A DNA stretch of 37,411 nt from Verrucomicrobiota bacterium (lineage in GTDB: Bacteria > Chlamydiota > Chlamydiia > Chlamydiales > 2-12-FULL-49-11), in assembly GCA_018240105.1 (NCBI GenBank), contig JAFEGE010000005.1, positions 85,189 through 122,599 of the forward strand. The letters run 5' to 3'. How positions within the stretch are numbered: the stretch's first letter is position 1; every line of letters begins with the position of its first letter. Below are positions 8,012 to 15,932 of the stretch, in pieces. The position numbers and the translations under genes were made by a program. Under the pieces are notes generated by a model, which worked only from the letters and a program-made list of their open reading frames with translations, was not told the origin of the DNA and did not search any database.

Positions 8012-9076
8012 ATGAACCAATACTTACTTTTAACATTTATTATTAACACCTTCTGTTTTTCTTTTGTTCATGCACAAAATAAGACCAAGGTGATTCATTC
8101 GAGCGATGCCGGAGCCGATGATTACGTCACCACCTGCGTTCTAGCTTTAGAGGAGAGTGTAGATGTAAAAGCGATCATTATCACGAATGCGGACTGCATC
8201 CCGGAATATGGGTTAAGCGCTTATGGTAAACTTGTTTCATTTCTTAACCAAGCAATACCGTACGGATTAAGTGCATCTCGTACATGGAATCAATTCCCAT
8301 GGCATTGGAGGGAAGATACCATTCGAGTGCATGAAATTCCTTGTTTAGCCCCTTTTGAACATATCCAACCTGAGCTCATCTTCGATGGAAACCCCTTATT
8401 CATTGAAACTTTAGAAAGCAGCCAAGAGAGTGAAATCGCCATCATAGCAACGGGACCCTTGACTACTCTCTCGGATATTTTAAAAAATCACCCTCATTTA
8501 AAAAGTAAAATATCTGCACTTTACTGGATGGGGGGCGCGATCAATGTCCCAGGGAATATCACAGATGCTCCTATTAATAAAAAGGCTCTTAACGATAAAG
8601 CTGAGTGGAATGTATTTGCAGATGCCTTTGCAGCAGATTGGATTTTTAACAACACAACGTTTGACATTTTTCTAGTTCCCCTTGACGTAACAAACTACGC
8701 TAAAATTACCCCCAATTTTTTAGACGAGCTTAGGAAACAAAAAGAGAGCGGTCTTCTCTCTGCAGAGTTTATTTTAAGCGCTTATCAAGCTGTGTGTGAC
8801 TTAGAGTTATATTATATGTGGGACGTGGTTACGGCTGTTGTCTTTACACATCCAGAGTTTTTTGAAGAGCCCGTTTTAAAGAGATTAAAGGTTCGAACCG
8901 AACAGGCAGATCACGGCGTCATTATTTCAGATGACGAAGGAAGAGATGTTCATGTCTATTTCCGATTTAAAAATGACGATGTGACCCCCTTTCACCAATA
9001 TATTCTTGATTTAGCTGCGACAAAGTTATACCCAAGTGAACTCAAAAATTGGTCTTTGGCTTCACCAGAATCTTAA
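8012..9076 (+). CDS. Exported inosine-uridine preferring nucleoside hydrolase
   Basis: This enzyme family cleaves ribonucleosides to a base plus ribose. The 354-residue protein has a signal peptide ending in FVHA. Family motifs follow: HSSDAGADD (D32, D36, D37 match the calcium-binding and catalytic aspartates; the first Asp of the usual DxDxGxDD is Ser30), ATGPLTTL, YWMGGAINVPGN, AEWNVFADAFAA, VPLDVTNYA and YMWDVVTA. AAGGA lies upstream of the ATG. It follows the GNAT-DDAH gene by 11 nt, so the pair is likely one operon of exported salvage or effector enzymes. The last 16 or so codons lie inside one arm of a large inverted repeat, so the C-terminal tail may have been acquired with that element. 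Confidence 0.85.
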   Translation: MNQYLLLTFIINTFCFSFVHAQNKTKVIHSSDAGADDYVTTCVLALEESVDVKAIIITNADCIPEYGLSAYGKLVSFLNQAIPYGLSASRTWNQFPWHWREDTIRVHEIPCLAPFEHIQPELIFDGNPLFIETLESSQESEIAIIATGPLTTLSDILKNHPHLKSKISALYWMGGAINVPGNITDAPINKKALNDKAEWNVFADAFAADWIFNNTTFDIFLVPLDVTNYAKITPNFLDELRKQKESGLLSAEFILSAYQAVCDLELYYMWDVVTAVVFTHPEFFEEPVLKRLKVRTEQADHGVIISDDEGRDVHVYFRFKNDDVTPFHQYILDLAATKLYPSELKNWSLASPES

Positions 9077-9200
9077 AATTTGCACCCGCTGCACCTCGCC
9101 CTATATCCCATAGCGGCTCGCTTTAGCGACGATTTCATCTGGTGCAAATTTTAAGTTCTGCTTTTGCCAAAATTCCAATTTTTGAAGTTACTTGGGTATA
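9027..9200. repeat. 174-bp imperfect inverted repeat with 60-nt arms
   Basis: Arm 9027-9086 and arm 9141-9200 are reverse complements with scattered mismatches and balanced one-base gaps. The inner 15 bases (CTTAAAATTTGCACC against GGTGCAAATTTTAAG) and the outer 11 (tatacccaagt against acttgggtata) are perfect, and AAAAATTGG is also shared. The 54-nt centre is more GC-rich. The left arm contains the last codons and the stop of the nucleoside hydrolase gene. It could act as a terminator-like hairpin but has no T run, or be a MITE-like or inverted-duplication remnant. I see no second copy in the window. Confidence 0.8.
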
Positions 9201-9285
9201 CCTATGTAGTTTTTAATTAAACTTTTTCTCAATGATTGTTTATTGCACAATTACACCGTAAATTAAATAAATAATCATTTTTCAA

Positions 9286-10848
9286 ATGAATTTATTACTA
9301 TCTATTGTAATACACACAGCAAACATATTAGGCATTTTTACCGATCCCTTTGAATTTGACGGAGATTATGGCCCAGAGGTAAATCCTACGAGGCAACACG
9401 TTTTTGCATTGGTTGTATCCAAAGAAGCTCTCGCTAAAAATCTTTCTGATCTGGAAATAAGAGAGAAAATGGAGCGGAGCGCTCCGACCGAAGAAGAAGT
9501 CAGCGTCTATAAAAAAATCCTTGTTATGGAAGCTATCCATGAAGAAAAAGTATACGGCTCTCTACTCGGAAAATTAGTTACCGCTGAGTTGCTCCAAGAA
9601 ATCAAGAAGCATCAGAATACTCTAAGTAGTCGGGGATTCACAGAGTCTGACTTTAGAGATATCGTTGCCTTTATAGAGCGTTACAAAGATCAAAAGGTTT
9701 TTCGTTTTTTGCGAAACACCCCTTCAGAGCTCTTAAGTCTTGATAAAGCGTTACGTGATAAGGCTGCTAGAGATGGCAAGATTTTTAATTTGCCAATTCT
9801 TGGATCCACAAAGGCTCTTCAAGGAACTAATGGATTGGATTTAAAGAAGAATCTAGTAACTGCTGTTTTTACAGAGGAAACGTTTACCCTAACGAAGCCA
9901 CAAAACAGTGTAAAAGAAGCTTTAAAAAAATTAAGCGACAGCTATTTAAGAGAATTTTTTGGCGAATCTGCAGATACTAAAGATTTAGAAGCTTTTAGCT
10001 CTCCTCTAGGACAGGTATTTTTTTACTGGATGTACCAAGCTTTGAATCTGGAACTCATATCTTCTAACTCTGAAATGATAGCTCAAGTCAATAAAGTAAA
10101 AGATATCTTTGCGAAGACGCTTGGCGATCCTGTCGCTAGAGCAAATGGTTTTAAAGACAAATTAATGGCTTCAGATGCAGGTCTTCTTTTTACGCAAGAA
10201 AGTGATGCTCTAGTTCCAGAAGCTTTAACAAATGATGGGCTTTTCTTGCCTATCGATCGTCAAAATAGGCAAGATGGAACTCTTATTCTTCTGAGAGGTG
10301 ATCTATGGGAATCTAACTATGAAATAGTTTCCATCGATGGCTATGACGGCTATACAGCTGGACGCATGAATCTAATTCTAGCGACAAGAAAGAACTCAGG
10401 ACAGCAATTTTTGCTAGCATCATGCCATGGACACTCTACAAAATCAGAGGATGGCCGTTTGCAAATCGAGCTTATTATGCAAAAATTTCATCAATTAAAC
10501 GACGGTAGCCTTCAGTTACTTATCGGAATAGATGCCAATACCAAAACCGAAGAGGATGTAAAACTTTTTAAGGAACATCTCGAGCGACTAGGTTTGGTGA
10601 GTACGCAAGCTGGGCCAACAACGATAAAAAAGAGAATGGTAACGGCCCAACATTCAAAAGCCGGAAGATTTGCTATTGATGAAGAAGATTATTTGATTAC
10701 GCTCAAGCCTGAGCTTGGCGGTCAATTTCAGTTTAGCCACGTCGCTGTGGGCTTTAAAGAAGAGAGTGTCGATATAAAGCAACCGCTACCAAATATTGAC
10801 AATCCCTCGGATCACTACCCTGTTAGCGCCGTTATAACACCTCTTTAA
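9286..10848 (+). CDS. Endonuclease/exonuclease/phosphatase (EEP) domain protein with large helical N-terminal part
   Basis: The 520-residue protein carries, in its second half, EEP-superfamily motifs in order: LLFTQESDAL (Glu305), SCHGHS (His381/His383), LLIGIDANTK (Asp416, Asn418) and PSDHYPVSAVI (Asp509-His510, the catalytic SDH signature). This metal-dependent superfamily includes DNase I-like nucleases and inositol phosphatases. The first 290 residues are mostly charged and probably helical and match nothing I know; the usual N-terminal Asn motif of the fold is not obvious. The N-terminus (MNLLLSIVIHTANILGIF) is a weak signal peptide candidate. No ribosome site precedes the ATG. It meets the convergent GNAT gene with a 4-bp overlap. 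The superfamily is fairly secure, the substrate unknown. Confidence 0.75.
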   Translation: MNLLLSIVIHTANILGIFTDPFEFDGDYGPEVNPTRQHVFALVVSKEALAKNLSDLEIREKMERSAPTEEEVSVYKKILVMEAIHEEKVYGSLLGKLVTAELLQEIKKHQNTLSSRGFTESDFRDIVAFIERYKDQKVFRFLRNTPSELLSLDKALRDKAARDGKIFNLPILGSTKALQGTNGLDLKKNLVTAVFTEETFTLTKPQNSVKEALKKLSDSYLREFFGESADTKDLEAFSSPLGQVFFYWMYQALNLELISSNSEMIAQVNKVKDIFAKTLGDPVARANGFKDKLMASDAGLLFTQESDALVPEALTNDGLFLPIDRQNRQDGTLILLRGDLWESNYEIVSIDGYDGYTAGRMNLILATRKNSGQQFLLASCHGHSTKSEDGRLQIELIMQKFHQLNDGSLQLLIGIDANTKTEEDVKLFKEHLERLGLVSTQAGPTTIKKRMVTAQHSKAGRFAIDEEDYLITLKPELGGQFQFSHVAVGFKEESVDIKQPLPNIDNPSDHYPVSAVITPL

Positions 10849-11429
10849 GAGGATCTATTAAATGACTTTTCGAGTTGGACGCAAAGAGCTTTATCGATAT
10901 TCGCTTTTTTATCCACTTCACTACTCTCTTCAAACCCAAGCTTTTTATAAAATCCAATTGCAGAAGTGTTGACACGCCTTGTTACTAGAGATAATTTTTT
11001 AACGTTATCTTCAATCTGAAAGATAGAATAGAGTAAGCTTTTCCCAATTCCTTGCCCTTGATATGTGGGCTTTACGCAAAGAAGCTCTAGATAAATTTCA
11101 TCGGGTGATTCCTCTGTATTGAACGAAGCATAGCCAACTATTTCATCATCTATTTTTGCTACGATCCAACGAATTGGCTTATTTGCAAGGCTCTGAAGCT
11201 CGACATCCCAATAATCATTTAAAACTTGTGCTATATCATCTGTAGCAAGGTCTTCGTTTGTTAACCCAAGCCTTTGATAGTTTTCTAAAAAGCTATTAAG
11301 AAAGAGATTATGAAGAATTTCCATTTCATGAGTCCCCTCCCATTCATAAGAAATTCCGTGAAGAGAAGGAATTTTAGCCCCAAAGCAAAGGGCTGTAGAG
11401 AGGAAAAGTAAGAGTCTTACTCTGATCAT
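10845..11429 (-). CDS. GNAT-family N-acetyltransferase with signal peptide
   Basis: Residues about 25-190 form a GNAT fold: WIVAKIDDEIVGYASF (strands 3-4), then LELLCVKPTYQGQGIGKSLL with the acetyl-CoA loop Q-x-x-G-x-G, then NTSAIGFYKKLGFEES. The first 20 residues (RVRLLLFLSTALCFGA) form a Sec-type signal peptide, unusual for a family that uses cytosolic acetyl-CoA. It is the second exported GNAT in this region. I start at the ATG at 11429; a TTG three bases upstream (11432) is also in frame, and neither has a clear ribosome site. The gene lies directly downstream of tRNA-Tyr on the same strand and may share its transcript. Confidence 0.75.
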   Translation of the reverse strand: MIRVRLLLFLSTALCFGAKIPSLHGISYEWEGTHEMEILHNLFLNSFLENYQRLGLTNEDLATDDIAQVLNDYWDVELQSLANKPIRWIVAKIDDEIVGYASFNTEESPDEIYLELLCVKPTYQGQGIGKSLLYSIFQIEDNVKKLSLVTRRVNTSAIGFYKKLGFEESSEVDKKANIDKALCVQLEKSFNRSS

Positions 11430-11480
11430 CAATTGGTATTAAAAAGGGCCGTTTGCTTATTAAAGTTCTTAGTAAAAGAG

Positions 11481-11563
11481 TGGGGGATGCCAGACTCGAA
11501 CTGGCGGAGGTCGAAGACCGCGAGATTTACAGTCTCGTGCAATTGCCGCTATGCGAATCCCCC
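11481..11563 (-). tRNA. tRNA-Tyr (anticodon GTA)
   Basis: The 83-nt class II tRNA has a 7-bp acceptor stem (GGGGGAT with ATCCCCC), a GTA anticodon in CTGTAAA, a long variable arm with GGTCTTCGACC, and a TTCGAGT T-loop. The discriminator is A and no CCA is encoded. It is 17 nt downstream of tRNA-Thr on the same strand, so both are probably one transcript. Confidence 0.95.
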
Positions 11564-11580
11564 AGAAGAAGAAAACTATA

Positions 11581-11653
11581 TGCTGGCGAAAGGACTTGAA
11601 CCCTCAACCGTCCGATTACAAGTCGGGCGCTCTACCAGTTGAGCTACACCAGC
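11581..11653 (-). tRNA. tRNA-Thr (anticodon TGT)
   Basis: The 73-nt tRNA has the acceptor pair GCTGGTG/CGCCAGC, the D arm AGCTCAACTGGTAGAGC, the anticodon loop CTTGTAA and the T arm GAGGGTTCAAGTCCTTT. CCA is not encoded. A promoter lies 16 nt upstream. Confidence 0.95.
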
Positions 11654-11668
11654 ATAATAGTGGGATCT

Positions 11669-11698
11669 GTTATACCAAAGCTTTTGTTTTATTCTCAA
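11669..11698 (-). promoter_or_regulatory. Promoter of the tRNA-Thr/tRNA-Tyr unit
   Basis: Minus-strand TTGAGA (11698-11693), an 18-nt spacer and TATAAC (11674-11669) place the start about 9 nt before the mature tRNA-Thr. The same -35 hexamer and spacer length precede tRNA-Val. Confidence 0.65.
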
Positions 11699-11708
11699 GC
11701 AAAATTGC

Positions 11709-12002
11709 CTATTCTTTCTCTTCGCTAGAGGTAGTAGGGTTTTGAGAGGGCTGTATAGGCATGCGGCTTATGCGATCTTTAAGAGAAGCAATAGAATTGG
11801 CTGCCGGCGAAACAGCGCTTTGGATGCGGTTTATAAGAGAGGAATTGCCATTAACTTGTGTAAAAGTATGTTTTGCAAGGCCTGGCTGTCCACAACATTT
11901 TTTATACTTTTTTCCTGAACCGCAGGGGCAAGGACTGTTACGCTGAGGGGCTTCTTTCATATGTTGCAACCATTGGTCATAAAGCCTATAGTTTATCACC
12001 AT
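11709..12002 (-). CDS. SEC-C motif zinc-binding protein
   Basis: The 97-residue protein contains [15 protein letters not shown], the SEC-C zinc knuckle known from the C-terminus of SecA and many small proteins, where it binds zinc and can contact SecB or ribosomes. The rest is low-complexity and polar. Two starts are possible: the ATG at 12002, which overlaps the first bases of the divergent ttcA-type gene, or the ATG at 11960, which puts the motif close to the N-terminus and leaves a short divergent spacer. Neither has a clear ribosome site. The motif is certain; the cellular role is not known. Confidence 0.7.
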   Translation of the reverse strand: MVINYRLYDQWLQHMKEAPQRNSPCPCGSGKKYKKCCGQPGLAKHTFTQVNGNSSLINRIQSAVSPAANSIASLKDRISRMPIQPSQNPTTSSEEKE

Positions 12003-12762
12003 GCAGAGTTATTGTACATCTTTGATCCTTCCAACCCATCCCTTCTGTGCCGCCGGCAGAAAGCTAGAGAGCGAAATGCGAAAGGCTGTCTACGATTTCT
12101 CTCTATTTGAAGAGACAAAGATTGGCATTGCCTTAAGCGGCGGTAAAGACTCTCTAACGCTCCTATTTCTCTTAAAGATCCTATCAGGAAAAGGGTTTCC
12201 AAAGCTTGACTTGCACGCCTTTCATGTAGAGGGAGAGTTCTCCTGTGGCCCGGGAATGACAAGTAAATATTTGAAAGAGCTATGTGAAGCTCTAGATATA
12301 CCTTTGACCATTCGCTCTTCCACACAGACACGAGAGGGGCTTGCTTGTTATAGCTGCTCTAGAGAGCGAAGACGCCTTCTTTTTACAGCAGCGAAAGAAC
12401 ATGGCTATAAAACGCTTGCTTTTGGCCACCATGCAGACGATTCTATCCAAACATTTCTTTTAAATTTACTCCATAAGGGAGAGGTCGAGGGAAATTTACC
12501 AAAAGTGCCAATGCATGACTATGGGGTGACGATTATTCGCCCGCTTATATACTCCTACGAAAAAGAGATTCTTGCCTTTGCAACCCACTACAATTTTTTA
12601 CGTATTACCTGCCAATGTCCTGTAGGGCAAAACTCGATGCGAAAAGAGGTGGCAAGGCTTGTAGAGACAATGGAGGCCTCCTTTCCAAACGCCCGCGTTA
12701 ATCTTAGCCTGGCCCACCGGACGTACGGCACGCAAAAAGCCCTAAAAACTCTCTCCTCTTAA
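12001..12762 (+). CDS. ttcA: TtcA-type PP-loop tRNA 2-thiocytidine biosynthesis protein
   Basis: TtcA uses ATP and an iron-sulfur cluster to thiolate cytidine 32 of certain tRNAs. The PP-loop [13 protein letters not shown] (residues 46-51 SGGKDS) binds ATP. CYSC at 116-119 and the later cysteine pair in ITCQCP (204/206) match the cluster ligands of the family, and FGHHADDS is a second conserved block. At 253 residues it is somewhat shorter than the Escherichia coli protein. The ATG at 12001 shares bases with a possible start of the divergent SEC-C gene; the internal ATG at 12076 is an alternative just before the conserved part. PutP follows 28 nt downstream. Confidence 0.8.
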   Translation: MQSYCTSLILPTHPFCAAGRKLESEMRKAVYDFSLFEETKIGIALSGGKDSLTLLFLLKILSGKGFPKLDLHAFHVEGEFSCGPGMTSKYLKELCEALDIPLTIRSSTQTREGLACYSCSRERRRLLFTAAKEHGYKTLAFGHHADDSIQTFLLNLLHKGEVEGNLPKVPMHDYGVTIIRPLIYSYEKEILAFATHYNFLRITCQCPVGQNSMRKEVARLVETMEASFPNARVNLSLAHRTYGTQKALKTLSS

Positions 12763-12790
12763 AACCTCGTTTATAGTATAGTTTCCCCTT

Positions 12791-14251
12791 ATGCATCATC
12801 TATCTTCTTTATTTGCTGTTAGCTTATATCTTGTTATTCTGATCATGATCGGGGTCTCCTCTCATAAAAAACATTTGACTTCGACAGACTTTATTTTAGG
12901 CAGTCGAAAGATGAATTTTTGGCTGACAGCGCTTGCAGCCCATGCAAGCGATATGAGTGGCTGGATCTTTATGGGCTATCCGGCAGTCATCTTTACAGCG
13001 GGTCTTTTCAATGTTTGGGTAGCCGTTGGCCTTACTTTTTTTATGTTCCTCAACTGGCAATTTGTCGCACCCCGCCTTCGCATTATGACAGAAAAGTACG
13101 GAAGCTTAACGCTATCGTCTTTCTTTGAAAGCAGATACTCTGACACATCAGGCACGCTAAGGATCTTTACAGTACTTATCTCTTTTATCTACTACGCTAT
13201 CTACATCTCTGCTCTTCTCGTTGGCCTTGGCCTACTTTTGGAGACGCTCTTTGGCTTAAGTTTTATCTGGGGAACGACCATTGGTATTTGCATTATTGTC
13301 CCCTACCTCTTTTTTGGTGGCTATATTACTCTTGCATGGACTGACCTTTTCCAAGCTATCTTTTTACTCTGTGCCATTATCTTTATTCCATTTTATGTAC
13401 TACCAAGCGTTGGTGGCTGGCAAGGCGTACAAGAAGCGATCGCTTTAAAAGCAAATTATCAGCCCATTTTTCCTGACTTCACCCCTAAGACGCTCTTTTC
13501 TATTTTCCTTGTAATGACAAGTTGGGGTCTTGGCTACTTTGGTATGCCTCACGTTATCACTAAGTTTATGGGAATTAACAACGTAAAAGAGATACCAAAA
13601 TCTAAATGGATTGGAATCTCTTGGCAAATACTCTCCCTTTCTGCTGCAACTCTTGTAGGCTTAGTTGCTATTGCTTTCTTTAAAGATCACACTATCAGCG
13701 ACCCACAGCTTGTCTTTGTTAATATGACGCTCTCTACCCTTCCGGCCTTTGTAGCTGCTTTCATTTTGTGCGCTATTTTAGGAGCGACAATTACTAGCAT
13801 GGATTCCATGATCCTTGTCCTTGCCTCTAATTTAACAGAGGATTTTTATAAGAAAGTTTTACGTAAAAATGCGACATCGCGTGAACTCTTGTTTGTATCT
13901 CGTCTTAGCATTATCTTTATTGCGATTCTTGCTTATATCCTTGCCTATAAAAGTAAAAGCACCGTTTATGCGATCGTTGCTTACGCTTGGTATGGCCTTG
14001 GCGCCTCTTTTGGACCGCTAATTCTTTTTAGCCTTTATTCAGAGAGAGTTAACCGTTATGGCGCTTGGGGCGGCCTTATTACAGGTGCTTTAGTAGCAGG
14101 ATTTTGGCCTTTTATTGCCACACTTATACCACTAGATATGCCCGCTTTAAAAGATGCTTCTCTTATTCCAGGTTTTATCATTAGTTCATTTACAATTTGG
14201 GCCGTTTCTATTATTACTGAAAAAAAGAAATCTAACGAATTAATGCTATGA
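12791..14251 (+). CDS. putP: Sodium/proline symporter (SSS family)
   Basis: The 486-residue protein has about 13 predicted membrane helices and SSS-family signatures typical of PutP: LGSRKMNFWLTALAAHASDM, SGWIFMGYP, LAWTDLFQAIFLL, GYFGMPHVITKFMGI and ILGATITSMDSMILVLAS (the last near the sodium site). It would import proline with sodium across the inner membrane. TATAGT boxes lie just before the ATG but no matching -35 is seen. The stop overlaps the ATG of surE (ATGCTATGA), so translation is probably coupled. Family call strong, proline specificity likely. Confidence 0.88.
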   Translation: MHHLSSLFAVSLYLVILIMIGVSSHKKHLTSTDFILGSRKMNFWLTALAAHASDMSGWIFMGYPAVIFTAGLFNVWVAVGLTFFMFLNWQFVAPRLRIMTEKYGSLTLSSFFESRYSDTSGTLRIFTVLISFIYYAIYISALLVGLGLLLETLFGLSFIWGTTIGICIIVPYLFFGGYITLAWTDLFQAIFLLCAIIFIPFYVLPSVGGWQGVQEAIALKANYQPIFPDFTPKTLFSIFLVMTSWGLGYFGMPHVITKFMGINNVKEIPKSKWIGISWQILSLSAATLVGLVAIAFFKDHTISDPQLVFVNMTLSTLPAFVAAFILCAILGATITSMDSMILVLASNLTEDFYKKVLRKNATSRELLFVSRLSIIFIAILAYILAYKSKSTVYAIVAYAWYGLGASFGPLILFSLYSERVNRYGAWGGLITGALVAGFWPFIATLIPLDMPALKDASLIPGFIISSFTIWAVSIITEKKKSNELML

Positions 14252-15084
14252 AAAAACCAACTATAGTTCTTTGTAATGATGATGGCATTCACGCTCCCGG
14301 TATCTATGAGCTTTGGAAATCCCTCCGCTCTATAGCAAACCTTTGGATTGTAGCGCCCGCTGAAGATCAATCTTGTAAAGGGATGGGCATCTCCTTACCT
14401 CGATTTAAGCACATAGAAGCTGAAAAGATTGCCTGGGAAGAGGATGGACAAGCGTGGAAAGTCTATGGAACACCGGCCGACTGTATCAAATTTGCTTTAG
14501 ATTACTTGTTAAAAGAAAAGCCTGACTTTATCCTCTCTGGTATTAATGATGGGAGCAACGCAGGTCGTAATATTATACATAGCGGCACCATTGCAGCGAC
14601 GATCCAAGCGACTTTTTCTGGGGTAGCGGGCATAGCATTTTCTTGTATGTATGATGAAGGGCCTGAAAAGTTTGGTAAAGCAGCCCCCTTTATTCCTGGT
14701 ATTTTAGACCATTTTATAGAGCACTCCCTTCCTAAGGGCACTCTTATGAATATTAATTTCCCACGCCAAGACAAGGGGCCAGTACGGGGCTTTAGAATGG
14801 CGCGCCAAGGGCAAAGCTATTGGAATGTTCGCATCGGATCTGACAGCTCTTTAAAAGGGACTAAAAAATACCCGATTTTAGACTCTTGGGACTTCCAAGA
14901 AGAGCATGCAGAGAGCGATATCTACCTCTTAGAACAAGGCTTTATTACTTGTGTACCAATCCACATACAAGATCTGACTGATCATACGCACCAAGAGGCG
15001 CATAAGCCATTTTTTGAAAAGCTTAACACCCTCTTTTTCCCAAAAGAAAGCTTACAAAAGTCTGGGGAAGATATACTCAAGTAA
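14248..15084 (+). CDS. surE: 5'/3'-nucleotidase SurE
   Basis: SurE removes phosphate from nucleoside monophosphates and is a metal-dependent cytosolic enzyme. The N-terminal metal site IVLCNDDGIHAPGI (D11, D12), VAPAEDQSCKGMGIS, YGTPADCIKFALDYLL and SGINDGSNAGRNIIHSGTIAA are all present. At 278 residues it is of normal length. It overlaps putP by four bases at the start and the convergent lipoprotein gene by eight at the end. Confidence 0.93.
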   Translation: MKKPTIVLCNDDGIHAPGIYELWKSLRSIANLWIVAPAEDQSCKGMGISLPRFKHIEAEKIAWEEDGQAWKVYGTPADCIKFALDYLLKEKPDFILSGINDGSNAGRNIIHSGTIAATIQATFSGVAGIAFSCMYDEGPEKFGKAAPFIPGILDHFIEHSLPKGTLMNINFPRQDKGPVRGFRMARQGQSYWNVRIGSDSSLKGTKKYPILDSWDFQEEHAESDIYLLEQGFITCVPIHIQDLTDHTHQEAHKPFFEKLNTLFFPKESLQKSGEDILK

Positions 15085-15457
15085 GAAGGTCTAGGCGATG
15101 CAACGCTTCCCTTTGCATCTCCTCTAAGGTCTCTTGGCAACCATCTATTTCGTAGATACGGATCAACTCTTCTTTTAAAAGATCGCTCGCCTCTTCTGAG
15201 CCGTGATAAAAATCCTCTTCAGACCTTTTTTGACACTTGCGCGCTGCTACCATTAAATCGACCATCAGAGAAAACTTCTTTTTTAACTTAGGAGCTAGGC
15301 GAAGTAAATCTTTTTCGGAGTGGACTTTTGTAAGCTCTAAAGCAATCTCTTTAGCGATATTTTCCCCCTCATAGTGATACTCTTCTAAAGAAGTCGGACT
15401 ACAAGCCGTAAGGGCTGTGGCGAGGAGCGGAAGAAAAAATTGGACTCTAGGTTTCAA
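15077..15457 (-). CDS. Small helical lipoprotein, unknown function
   Basis: The 126-residue protein has a lipoprotein signal peptide ending in TALTAC (Cys19). The mature part is charged and probably all-helical, with two cysteines (in KCQK and DGCQ). I recognise no family. Translation starts at TTG (15455-15457) with GAGGG six bases upstream, a well-supported non-ATG start. The 3' end overlaps convergent surE by eight bases. TATACT/TATACC boxes lie upstream, without a clear -35. Confidence 0.75.
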   Translation of the reverse strand: MKPRVQFFLPLLATALTACSPTSLEEYHYEGENIAKEIALELTKVHSEKDLLRLAPKLKKKFSLMVDLMVAARKCQKRSEEDFYHGSEEASDLLKEELIRIYEIDGCQETLEEMQREALHRLDLLT

Positions 15458-15507
15458 AGGGTCCCTCTCTGGGTATAAAAATAGTATAAGGCAAAAACAC
15501 TTAATAC

Positions 15508-15537
15508 TTGAGAAAAAATCTCTTATCGATCTAAAAT
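15508..15537 (+). promoter_or_regulatory. Promoter of the tRNA-Val/tRNA-Asp unit
   Basis: TTGAGA (15508-15513), an 18-nt spacer and TAAAAT (15532-15537) put the start near 15544, about 9 nt before tRNA-Val. Confidence 0.65.
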
Positions 15538-15552
15538 ACTGCGGTAATTGAA

Positions 15553-15624
15553 GGGCGTATAGCTCAGCGGTAGAGCTCCTGTCTTACACACAGGCGGTCA
15601 GGGGTTCGAATCCCTTTGCGCCCA
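15553..15624 (+). tRNA. tRNA-Val (anticodon TAC)
   Basis: The 72-nt tRNA has the acceptor stem GGGCGTA/TGCGCCC, anticodon loop CTTACAC and T arm AGGGGTTCGAATCCCTT. The discriminator is A and CCA is not encoded. tRNA-Asp follows 51 nt downstream. Confidence 0.95.
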
Positions 15625-15675
15625 ACATGCTAAAAACCACATAGTAAGTTAAATGCTTACTGTTTGGATGAATAT

Positions 15676-15749
15676 GCGGGAGTAGTTCAATTGGTTAGAG
15701 CACCAGCCTGTCACGCTGGAAGTTGCGGGTTCAAGTCCCGTCTCTCGCG
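15676..15749 (+). tRNA. tRNA-Asp (anticodon GTC)
   Basis: The 74-nt tRNA has the acceptor stem GCGGGAG/CTCTCGC with one G-U pair, anticodon loop CTGTCAC, T arm GCGGGTTCAAGTCCCGT and discriminator G73 as expected for Asp. CCA is not encoded. A perfect inverted repeat begins inside its last three bases. Confidence 0.95.
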
Positions 15750-15842
15750 TTTCTGTTCTATCTATAATATAGAAAAACAGAAACGCATCTATCTTACTGG
15801 AAGATAGATACTATTTGGAGCCTAGAGTTACTTTACAACTCT
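15747..15842 (+). other. Three consecutive hairpins after tRNA-Asp
   Basis: Hairpin 1 has 11-bp perfect arms (15747-15757 GCGTTTCTGTT with 15776-15786) and includes the last three bases of tRNA-Asp. Hairpin 2 has 9-bp perfect arms (15787-15795 with 15801-15809). Hairpin 3 has 6-bp arms (15824-15829 with 15837-15842). None is followed by a T run. They may stop transcription, mark the 3' processing site, or belong to the leader of the yitT mRNA, whose start is 90 nt further on. Confidence 0.6.
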
Positions 15843-15932
15843 GTAAGCTTTCAAAAATATCTCTCTTTCCTTGTAGCCAAAAATTATACTCCTTTGTTTA
15901 TTGCAATATAACAACGAGAGAATATTACGTTT

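Noticed and set aside
11433-11745. Small plus-strand frames across the tRNA-Tyr/tRNA-Thr genes
   Set aside because: They are translations of the antisense of tRNA genes.
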